Source of the DNA: an uncultured Armatimonadota bacterium
Lineage (GTDB): Bacteria > Armatimonadota > Armatimonadia > Armatimonadales > Armatimonadaceae
NCBI GenBank assembly: GCA_903924445.1
Contig: CAIYBQ010000579.1
Coordinates: 1-10,108 of the forward strand
DNA: 10,108 bases
Direction: 5' to 3'
The notes below the pieces were generated by a model. The model searched no databases. It saw only the letters and a program-made list of their open reading frames with translations, and was not told the DNA's origin. Shown here one piece after another: positions 1 to 5,521 of the stretch. Every line of letters starts with the position of its first letter. Within the stretch, counting starts at the first letter, position 1. The translations under genes and the position numbers were made by a program.

Positions 1-146
1 AACACACAGCTGCGCATGTCGAGGATGAGCTGATTGGTAGAAAGTGGCTGAAGCGCTTCCTTGAAGCTCGCGATGGTTTCGGCATCCAGACGACCGCTCA
101 TTGTCAGCGTTGTCATTCCATTAATGGTTGAAGAAGTGATATGCAT
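1..146 (-). CDS. STAS-domain protein (anti-sigma factor antagonist-like), partial
   Basis: Only the first 48 codons are in the window; the gene runs off the left edge. Read on the minus strand from the ATG at 144-146, it begins MHITSSTINGMTTLTMSGRL and continues DAETIASFKEAL and then LILDMRSCV. This is the opening of a STAS domain: a beta strand ending in the SGRLDAET turn (the GELDHHTA position of SpoIIAA), a helix, then the LILDM strand that normally leads to the D-S-S-G phosphorylation loop. That loop lies just outside, so it cannot be checked. A purine-rich stretch (AGAGGGGG on the minus strand, about 153-160) can serve as ribosome binding site. STAS proteins of this type bind anti-sigma kinases and are switched by serine phosphorylation in partner-switching control. 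Whether this one does so, or is a domain of a larger protein, cannot be decided here. It is divergent from the esterase gene. Confidence 0.8.
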   Translation of the reverse strand, partial: MHITSSTINGMTTLTMSGRLDAETIASFKEALQPLSTNQLILDMRSCV

Positions 147-200
147 CCGGCGCCCCCTCTTTGCACCACACAGCTGCCAAAAGCCGCGTGAATCCAGTCT

Positions 201-238
201 GGGCTATCGTACACGGTTATCCGGGCTTTATCGTAAAC
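201..238. repeat. Tandem near-identical repeats in the STAS/esterase divergent region
   Basis: Two imperfect direct copies of GGGCT-(TT)-ATCGTAmAC lie at 201-214 and 223-238; the cores ATCGTACAC (206-214) and ATCGTAAAC (230-238) are 24 bases apart. Read on the minus strand each copy contains TACGAT, a plausible -10 hexamer for the STAS gene. The pair could therefore be twin -10 elements or tandem operator half-sites between the two divergent genes. No convincing -35 box was found. The repeats are visible in the sequence; the function is a guess. Confidence 0.3.
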
Positions 239-275
239 AGATGGCGTGCTAAGATTGCCCAAGGAGTCCCGCCGA

Positions 276-1145
276 ATGATCATCCCTTTGATGCCAATAG
301 TTGCCATCCACCAGGAACCTGTCCTGAACAACCAGCAAAAGGTTACGCTCGCTGAAGATGACAAGCAGGTCTTCCCTGAGCCTCCAGCCGACATCACTAA
401 ACGGAACCCAGCCAGCCCTGCCGGTAAGCTAACGCTGGCTGAATACACATCGACCACCGTCGGGACGACACGCAAGCTCAACATTTACACGCCGCCAGGC
501 TACACCAAGGATAAAAAGTATCCCGTTCTCTACCTCCTTCACGGAATCGGCGGGGATGAGACAGAGTGGCAGCGGTTTGCCACCGTGGATGTTTTGGCGG
601 ACAACCTAATCCAAGCTGGAAAGCTGCGGGATGTCATTATCGTGATGCCAAATGGCCGCGCCCAGAAGAACGACAAGGCTGAAGGAAATGTCTTTGCGGC
701 GGCGCCTTCATTTGCGGTCTTTGAGAAGGACCTGCTCATCGATGTCATCCCGTTTATCGAGAAGACCTATTCTGTTCTCCCGGGTCGCGAGAATCGTGCG
801 ATCGCCGGCCTCTCGATGGGCGGCGGGCAGACGCTTAACTTTGGCTTTGGAAATGCAGACAAGTTTGGCGCGATTGGCGCATTTTCATCCGCTCCGAACA
901 CCATGGATGCCGTAAAGCTCATCCCTGACCCGGATGCCACACGCAAGCGCCAAACCTATATCTACCTTTCCTGCGGCTCTAAGGACTCGCTCTTTGGTAT
1001 CAGCCGTAAGACCCACGTGTATCTCGCGGACAAGAAAATCACACATCACTGGAATGTCGATAGCCATGCGCACGACCCAACCCACTGGCGTAACAACCTC
1101 TATTGGTTTCTGCAGGGTGCGTTTAAGCCGGCAGCACCTCGGTAG
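276..1145 (+). CDS. CE1-like alpha/beta-hydrolase esterase (acetylxylan/feruloyl esterase type)
   Basis: An esterase of 289 residues from the ATG at 276, chosen because AAGGAG (261-266) stands 9 bases upstream; an in-frame GTG at 246 has no such site. From this start, residues 51-100 read like the entry to a CE1/enterochelin-esterase fold: YTPPGY, then YPVLYLLHGIGGDE with the HG oxyanion region. The catalytic triad is complete: Ser180 in GLSMGGG, Asp237 in CGSKDSL, and His266 in HAHDPTHW, where the family usually has GGHDWxxW. Family members remove acetyl or feruloyl groups from xylan side chains or cleave related esters; the substrate here cannot be read from sequence. The N-terminus MIIPLMPIVAIHQEP has a short hydrophobic run but no basic residues and no signal-peptidase site, so export is doubtful. 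It stands alone between a divergent STAS gene and a kinase-like gene 93 bases downstream. Class certain, substrate uncertain. Confidence 0.88.
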   Translation: MIIPLMPIVAIHQEPVLNNQQKVTLAEDDKQVFPEPPADITKRNPASPAGKLTLAEYTSTTVGTTRKLNIYTPPGYTKDKKYPVLYLLHGIGGDETEWQRFATVDVLADNLIQAGKLRDVIIVMPNGRAQKNDKAEGNVFAAAPSFAVFEKDLLIDVIPFIEKTYSVLPGRENRAIAGLSMGGGQTLNFGFGNADKFGAIGAFSSAPNTMDAVKLIPDPDATRKRQTYIYLSCGSKDSLFGISRKTHVYLADKKITHHWNVDSHAHDPTHWRNNLYWFLQGAFKPAAPR

Positions 1146-1238
1146 TCAATTTCATGAGATATGCAGCTTCTCAACATAATGTCTCTATCTAGCTAGCTGT
1201 ATTTTTCTAAGAGTCAATCAGAGAGGAAGCAGGTTTGC

Positions 1239-1799
1239 ATGATGGAAACTGACACCTCACCAAGCGTCATTCTCATTGCAGGCCCCGCAGGCGCCGGTAA
1301 GACGACAATGGCCAAACGCATTGGGAATGAGCCGGGCTGGGTCGCACTATCGGAGGATGAATTTTGGAATCGCCTTCCTCGAGAGCCGCATACATTTCGC
1401 ACAGATGTTGAAAAATCCATTGTCCAAGGCATGGTTGCCGATGCTGCCATCGAGCATCTTGAACGAGGCGATCGGGTCGCTATAGAGTTCATCGTCTACG
1501 AAGATCCCCCACAGCAGATTCAGTTTTACGCGTTCATTCTTGCTGATGCAGGCTACCAGGTTGCAGTCCGTGTGTTACGGCCATCGGTTGCTGCACTTCT
1601 CGAACGGCAAGCCAAACGAGGGAATGCGCACGACATGGAAGTGAGCGTTGATATCCGTCGTGGTTTTGCTGAACAACAAGTTCGCTGTCTGAACAGCCAG
1701 GCCATCGATTCGAAGTGGCTCATCGACTCATCGGAGCTGTCTATTGATGATGTCTATGCAACGTACTTTGCTCCTATGGTTGCACGAGCGTACACGTAG
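1239..1799 (+). CDS. P-loop ATPase/kinase-like protein (AAA_33 / zeta-toxin-like fold)
   Basis: A 186-residue single-domain nucleotide-binding protein. The Walker A motif GPAGAGKTT sits at residues 15-23 after the hydrophobic strand VILIA. An acidic SEDEFW at 38-43 matches the substrate-side position of small P-loop kinases. A hydrophobic strand RVAIEFIVYED (79-89) could be the Walker B-like strand. An Arg-rich LID-like segment follows (RVLRPSVAALLERQAKRGN, 111-129). Length and layout resemble gluconate/shikimate-kinase-like, chloramphenicol-phosphotransferase-like or zeta-toxin-like proteins. The phosphorylated substrate is not identifiable. AGGAAG at 1224-1229 lies 9 bases before the ATG; a CATAAT hexamer at 1175-1180 may be the -10 box, with no good -35. 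No antitoxin-like gene is next to it, so a toxin-antitoxin role is not supported. The word GGATG/CATCC, common in most of this window, occurs only once here. Confidence 0.75.
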   Translation: MMETDTSPSVILIAGPAGAGKTTMAKRIGNEPGWVALSEDEFWNRLPREPHTFRTDVEKSIVQGMVADAAIEHLERGDRVAIEFIVYEDPPQQIQFYAFILADAGYQVAVRVLRPSVAALLERQAKRGNAHDMEVSVDIRRGFAEQQVRCLNSQAIDSKWLIDSSELSIDDVYATYFAPMVARAYT

Positions 1800-1831
1800 T
1801 TGAATCACCATGCAGTCATCATCAGACACCG

Positions 1832-1850
1832 ATGATACCCGCTGTATCAT
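1832..1850 (+). terminator. Small inverted repeat after the kinase-like gene
   Basis: A perfect 7-bp inverted repeat, ATGATAC (1832-1838) and GTATCAT (1844-1850), encloses a 5-base loop CCGCT and is followed by TTTACAAATT. It lies 32 bases beyond the kinase stop codon. The position suits a terminator, but the stem is AT-rich and the T-run is only three bases, so it may be a weak terminator or an operator. Confidence 0.3.
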
Positions 1851-1902
1851 TTACAAATTCCGTTGAAGACACGGTAAATATTACGCACAGTCATTCCGTG
1901 GA

Positions 1903-1933
1903 GTTGCGTGGCAACACAATACTGACACTGTCA
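1903..1933. promoter_or_regulatory. Two adjacent short dyads upstream of the FkbM gene
   Basis: GTTGC-GTG-GCAAC (1903-1915) is a perfect 5-bp stem with a 3-base loop. Seven bases on, TGACA-C-TGTCA (1923-1933) is an 11-base odd palindrome of the kind bound by dimeric regulators. Both lie in the 266-base gap between the kinase stop and the FkbM ATG. Short dyads arise by chance, so the regulatory role is only a suggestion. Confidence 0.25.
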
Positions 1934-1985
1934 ATGACGGTTTAGCAGCTATTCTGATGTTTCCGGGCATGAATACGGGGGTGTT

Positions 1986-2060
1986 ATGTCGGTCATGAAG
2001 ATTCTGTGGTTCTTCCCTTGTATATTGTTACAGGTCAATTTTTTACATTTTGAGTGGTAA
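1986..2060 (+). other. Possible 24-codon upstream ORF (leader peptide candidate)
   Basis: An ATG at 1986 opens a 24-residue hydrophobic peptide, MSVMKILWFFPCILLQVNFL then HFEW, ending in TAA at 2058-2060, five bases before the FkbM ATG. A GGGGG stretch (about 1977-1981) lies four bases before the start and is a weak ribosome binding site. The closeness to the next start would allow translational coupling, which would fit the absence of a good binding site for the FkbM gene. It could equally be a chance frame in an AT-richer intergenic stretch. Confidence 0.2.
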
Positions 2061-2065
2061 GCACA

Positions 2066-2875
2066 ATGAGCCAATTTCTAGATGTTTTACATCAGGCAGC
2101 ACAGCATCTACGCCTGAGCCTATCAAAGGCAACATTTTCCAAACGAGTGGTCGAGCATAGTTATTGTGGCGAAAAACTCAAGGTCAATATCGAAGACCCG
2201 TTGGGTCAGGCTTGGTACGACGGTGACTGGCCACACCTCCACGAGATTGATCTGTTGACATCCAGCCGACTTAAGCCAGGAGCGCTCGTTTATGACCTCG
2301 GGTCGCATCAAGGCGTAGTCGCGATGATTCTCGCTCGCAAAGCCGGTACCAGCGGCAAGGTAATCTGTGCCGAGCCAAGTCCCCATAACTACCGCTGTCT
2401 TGTTGAAAATGCCAAGCTTAACGGCATCGACAATATCGTAGCCGTCCAGGCAGCCATCAGTGACAGTCCAGGCACCCTTAAGTTCAACTCCAGTCTCAAC
2501 GGCAAGGCAGCTACAATTCTCAACTACGGAATGAGCATCGATGTAGAACAGACCACCGTCAACCATCTGGTTGAAAAGTATGGCAATCCTGATGTCGTCA
2601 TTCTCGATATTGAGGGCTTTGAGTTAAAGGCATTATCATCAGCATCAAGCCTCTTCACAAAACCGTGTGACTTTATGGTTGAAGTACACATCGGTGCAGG
2701 CCTGGAAGCCGTTGGAGGCTCAGCGACCGCTGTCCTCGAATATTTCCCCGCTGAAAAGTTCGAACGATTTGTCCATCATGATGATGGGAAAAAACCCATC
2801 CGGATTGAAGATGCCCCGAGTGACTTCTTTGCAAAGCGTTTCTTTTTGACTGCTCTCGCACGATCAATGGCTTGA
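2066..2875 (+). CDS. FkbM-family SAM-dependent methyltransferase
   Basis: A 269-residue class I methyltransferase. Motif I is VYDLGSHQG (75-83), preceded by LKPGAL. The second strand ends at the ribose-binding acid in CAEPSPHNYR (Glu103), followed by CLVENAKLNG (111-120), which is typical of FkbM proteins. The strand VVILDIEGFELKAL (177-190) holds the family's D-x-EG signature (usually KIDVEG). FkbM proteins O-methylate sugars or small-molecule hydroxyls, often on surface glycans; nothing here fixes the substrate. The ATG at 2066 is preferred; an in-frame GTG at 2054 would add four residues. Neither has a strong Shine-Dalgarno sequence, and a tiny upstream frame ends five bases before. There is no glycosyltransferase neighbour, and the next gene is convergent. 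The C-terminal 40 residues (HHDDGKKPIRIED onward) are less typical. Family call firm, role unknown. Confidence 0.88.
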   Translation: MSQFLDVLHQAAQHLRLSLSKATFSKRVVEHSYCGEKLKVNIEDPLGQAWYDGDWPHLHEIDLLTSSRLKPGALVYDLGSHQGVVAMILARKAGTSGKVICAEPSPHNYRCLVENAKLNGIDNIVAVQAAISDSPGTLKFNSSLNGKAATILNYGMSIDVEQTTVNHLVEKYGNPDVVILDIEGFELKALSSASSLFTKPCDFMVEVHIGAGLEAVGGSATAVLEYFPAEKFERFVHHDDGKKPIRIEDAPSDFFAKRFFLTALARSMA

Positions 2876-2961
2876 CTCTGTCTGATTAGCCAGAAAAACC
2901 CAGTCAGCAACGAAAAGTCGCACCTTCGCATGATGTGTATCCGGTTGACGGTCATTTGATC

Positions 2962-2975
2962 TCGCCACGTGGCGA
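2962..2975. repeat. Perfect 14-bp palindrome between convergent genes
   Basis: TCGCCACGTGGCGA is a perfect palindrome without a spacer, lying 8 bases past the stop of the minus-strand GH43 gene in the 108-base gap to the FkbM gene. As a hairpin it would give a 5-bp GC-rich stem with an ACGT loop, but no T-run follows on either strand. It could be a rho-independent-like end, a protein site, or chance. Confidence 0.3.
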
Positions 2976-2983
2976 AACAATGT

Positions 2984-4792
2984 CTACCTGTTCGCTTGAA
3001 GTCCAACAGCAAGTGACCAGATTCCCGGTGTGCCTGATGTAATCCGGCAGCGGATGAAGCGGGCATTTGCATTGACTGCGATGCGGTGCGGGGATGCGAT
3101 TGCTGGCGTTTCGACACGATAAACCTCGCGCCACTTGCCGGGGGTTGTTGCGATATCGATGGCAAATTTATGACCGCCGGTTGGGTTGACGAAGGCGATT
3201 TCCAGTGTTCCGATAGCGCGGGATTGTTGGCAATCGACGACGACATTTGGGGATGTGTCAGACGGTGCGGCCATCCAGCGCGTGCCGTTGGAGCCATCCA
3301 ACATGTTGGATGCCGAAAACTCCTCAACACGTCGCAGCTCAGGACGGTTCACCGGTGGGATTTCAAGTGGCGCTGCCGTACTCGATGCCGTAACTCCAAA
3401 CGACGTCTTTTTGGAGAGCGGCTCGTGCTGACCCGTGAGCTTGATCGGAACAATCCAGCCAGCTGTGTCAAACGTCATGTCCTGCGAGACAATCTGGCGG
3501 TTGGTTCCGGAGCGGCCGAACTCGAGGTGGACAAAGCTCCACTTGTCGGTCCCCGGGTGGTTGATGACACAGCCGTGGCCGGGCCCGATGATGCCTACTT
3601 TGACATCCGTGATAGCGATGATGTCCTTTGTCGGCTTCACCCACGGGCCTTCAGGCGAACCGCTAGGCGACACCATGTAGGCGTAGTGATAGCGCTCACT
3701 GCCATCCAGGGTGTAGAGGTAATACAGCTTTCCCTTACGCGCAAAGAGAATAGGACCTTCGGAGTAGCCCTTTTGCCCGGTTGGAATCTCGAGAGGCTTG
3801 CCTTTTAGCTGTGTAAGGTCATCCGAGAGGCGGCAGATAAACCTCTGCGACCAAGCCATCCAAATGGAGCCATCCGGGTGTTCGTAAAGCTCGGCATCGA
3901 TGGGATGCCCCACTTGGATATCCATTTGCTTCCAGCCGGATGTCTTTGTAATACGGCGGCCATCGGGTGTTCGGAATGGACCAAGCGGCGAATCGGCGAC
4001 GAGGGTGGTGATGCGATTATCGAGGGTTGGGAAGATGTAATAGCGGCCATTTCGATAAATGGCGCTGCTGGGAGCCCACCATTTTGCATCAAAGTCGGGG
4101 TCGACGATGGGTCCGTGAAGTGTCCACGCACGGAAGTCATCGGATGTCCAAACGACAGGCACACCGCTGGTCGCAAGTCCCTGGCCTGCGCCATCCGTGG
4201 TGCCATAGCAGTAGTAACGTCCATTGAAGTTGACGATGGCAGGATCGGCAAACAGGTCGGGGATAAGTGCATTGGGGAAACGTGTATCGGCGGGTTGACG
4301 GGTTTCCTGGTGGATGACCTTGCCATCCAGTCGAGCAGTGATAGTGTTTCCGCGTAGGGTGATGTGTATTTTGTACCAGCGCCCTGTTTCGATTTTGCCT
4401 GGCTTTGTGCCACTTGGAATGCCTGGAGATTGAAGTGCATGGCGTGAGTTCGACCAGCCTCCGATGTTCCAGCGGCTTGGGGATGCGACATCAGCAGTCG
4501 CAAAGTAAATCAGAAAGCCTTCATTCCCTGAAATCTTGCGCGCTTCGAGATGAAAGTCGTAGTCATGCCATTCAGGATTCCCGAACAACAGTGCAGTATC
4601 GGTCGCGGTACTCATCTGGCGGATGAGATTTGGAGCGATGTCCCAGTCTCCGCGGGCCACCCGACAATCAGCAAGCGCATTCCCAGGAACGACACCCGTG
4701 ATCGTCTTCCCGTTACTGATGATGCGAAGATTGCGGAATTCGGCTGTGGTTTCCCATGTCCCGACACCGACGAAGCCATGTAGGGATTCCAT
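2984..4792 (-). CDS. Multidomain GH43 glycosidase (ConA-like domain + GH43 propeller + CBM32-like domain)
   Basis: A 602-residue protein from the ATG at 4790-4792, which has GGTGAGGTG (minus strand) ending 9 bases upstream; a TTG at 4877-4879 would add 29 residues without signal-peptide features. Residues 1-165 resemble the ConA-like domain found C-terminal in GH51-type arabinofuranosidases: GFVGVGTWETTAEF, WHDYDFHLEARKISGNEGF, WNIGGWSNSRHAL, and ETGRWYKI...LDGKVIHQ. Residues about 173-455 are a GH43 five-bladed propeller with base Asp183 (FADPAI), pKa modulator Asp299 (HPIDAELY) and acid Glu345 (YSEGPIL); His406 in GPGHG matches the usual propeller-centre histidine. Residues about 465-602 look like an F5/8-type-C (CBM32) domain (MLDGSNGTRW...VVVDC...REVYRV). 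GH43 enzymes release arabinose or xylose from hemicellulose; specificity is unresolved. No signal peptide is seen. Divergent from the fasciclin gene, convergent with FkbM. Confidence 0.88.
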   Translation of the reverse strand: MESLHGFVGVGTWETTAEFRNLRIISNGKTITGVVPGNALADCRVARGDWDIAPNLIRQMSTATDTALLFGNPEWHDYDFHLEARKISGNEGFLIYFATADVASPSRWNIGGWSNSRHALQSPGIPSGTKPGKIETGRWYKIHITLRGNTITARLDGKVIHQETRQPADTRFPNALIPDLFADPAIVNFNGRYYCYGTTDGAGQGLATSGVPVVWTSDDFRAWTLHGPIVDPDFDAKWWAPSSAIYRNGRYYIFPTLDNRITTLVADSPLGPFRTPDGRRITKTSGWKQMDIQVGHPIDAELYEHPDGSIWMAWSQRFICRLSDDLTQLKGKPLEIPTGQKGYSEGPILFARKGKLYYLYTLDGSERYHYAYMVSPSGSPEGPWVKPTKDIIAITDVKVGIIGPGHGCVINHPGTDKWSFVHLEFGRSGTNRQIVSQDMTFDTAGWIVPIKLTGQHEPLSKKTSFGVTASSTAAPLEIPPVNRPELRRVEEFSASNMLDGSNGTRWMAAPSDTSPNVVVDCQQSRAIGTLEIAFVNPTGGHKFAIDIATTPGKWREVYRVETPAIASPHRIAVNANARFIRCRITSGTPGIWSLAVGLQANR

Positions 4793-4914
4793 TGCTGGAT
4801 GCACCTCACCTTTGCGATTTCCAAGATGGTTACTCACAGCATACACGTGGTGTGTGTTACACAGAATAACGCTTTGCAACAGTTCGGGTTAAACTACTAA
4901 TGTAATCTGCGATG

Positions 4915-4927
4915 CGATGCTGCATCG
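4915..4927. promoter_or_regulatory. CGATGC-T-GCATCG dyad upstream of the fasciclin gene
   Basis: A perfect 6-bp inverted repeat with a one-base centre, lying 17 bases before the ribosome binding site of the fasciclin gene and in the 168-base divergent region shared with the GH43 gene. A partial GCGATGC direct repeat overlaps its left arm. The TAATCT at 4903-4908 just upstream could be a -10 box. If so, the dyad would lie at or just past the transcription start, a position for a repressor site or a short 5' hairpin. Confidence 0.3.
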
Positions 4928-4960
4928 GTATGCTGAATGCTTCGAGGAGGTTTCCCCATT

Positions 4961-5461
4961 ATGCGAAGACTGGCTTCTTTCCTGGTTCTCGGTGCAACAT
5001 TGTTGATGTCCACATACGCTCAGGCCCAAACACCTGCAGCGGATCCAGCCCCGACACTACTGTCGGAGAGCTTCAAATCGTTTGGCCTAACGACGCTTGA
5101 AAAGGCATTGGATGACACCGGGCTGCGTAAACAGCTCGCGGGCAAAGGTCCATATACATTGTTTGCACCGAGTAATGCTGCTTTTAAGATGCTTGGGCGC
5201 AAGCGCAGCGCGGCGCTGGTCGCTGACCCCAAAGAGCTTAAAGTTGTGCTCTTGAATCACATCGTGAAGGGCAAATACACCACGGGCGACCTTGGAAAGC
5301 TCCCGCATCTGGGAAAGCTGAAAACTCTTGGCGGCGGCGAGCTGGTTGTTTTCAACAAAGGCGCACTGCTTGTGAATATGTCAAAGCCCTACCAAGCCGA
5401 CAAAAAGGCAACCAATGGCATTATGCACATCATGGACAGGGTCCTGATGCCAAAGAAGTAA
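4961..5461 (+). CDS. Secreted fasciclin (FAS1) domain protein
   Basis: A 166-residue exported protein. The ATG at 4961 is chosen because GAGGAGG (4944-4950) lies 10 bases upstream and because the product then begins with a classical Sec signal peptide: MRR, a hydrophobic core (LASFLVLGATLLMSTYA) and AQA before Q23, a good signal-peptidase I site. After a Pro/Ala-rich spacer, residues about 35-166 form one FAS1 domain. The H1 box is YTLFAPSNAAFKML; the H2 end is NGIMHIMDRVLMPK, close to the family's NGVIHVIDxVLLP. FAS1 domains mediate adhesion and protein or polymer contact. With no membrane anchor after cleavage, this one should be periplasmic or extracellular. It is a single-gene unit, closed by the hairpin terminator 17 bases past its stop. 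Domain call firm, partner unknown. Confidence 0.92.
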   Translation: MRRLASFLVLGATLLMSTYAQAQTPAADPAPTLLSESFKSFGLTTLEKALDDTGLRKQLAGKGPYTLFAPSNAAFKMLGRKRSAALVADPKELKVVLLNHIVKGKYTTGDLGKLPHLGKLKTLGGGELVVFNKGALLVNMSKPYQADKKATNGIMHIMDRVLMPKK

Positions 5462-5477
5462 TGGCAACCAGTTGACC

Positions 5478-5516
5478 AAACAGCCCCGTTTCGTTACGCG
5501 ATTCGGGGCTGTTTTT
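5478..5516 (+). terminator. Rho-independent terminator of the fasciclin gene
   Basis: AAACAGCCCCG (5478-5488) pairs over 11 bp with CGGGGCTGTTT (5504-5514) around a 15-base loop that can itself form a small TCG/CGA stem. The downstream T-run covers 5512-5516. It begins 17 bases after the fasciclin TAA. Seen from the minus strand the same hairpin follows the TPR stop (5522) but ends only in TTT, so it may work in both directions, better on the plus strand. Confidence 0.85.
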
Positions 5517-5521
5517 CATTT

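Noticed and set aside
113..484. Minus-strand open frame of 123 codons spanning the STAS and esterase starts
   Set aside because: It is in a different frame from the STAS reading, overlaps two better-supported genes, and has no domain signal.
1189..1198. CTAGCTAG/AGCTAGCT palindromic stretch as esterase terminator
   Set aside because: No loop-forming stem of useful length and no proper T-run after a GC-rich hairpin; too short to support a call.
1239..1799. Toxin-antitoxin module built on a zeta-like toxin
   Set aside because: The P-loop fold fits many small kinases, and no short antitoxin-like gene lies beside it; the preceding gene is a complete esterase.
3086..3808. Plus-strand open frame of 240 codons
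   Set aside because: Lies wholly inside the minus-strand GH43 gene; its product is Cys/Arg-rich without any family features, as expected of an antisense shadow.
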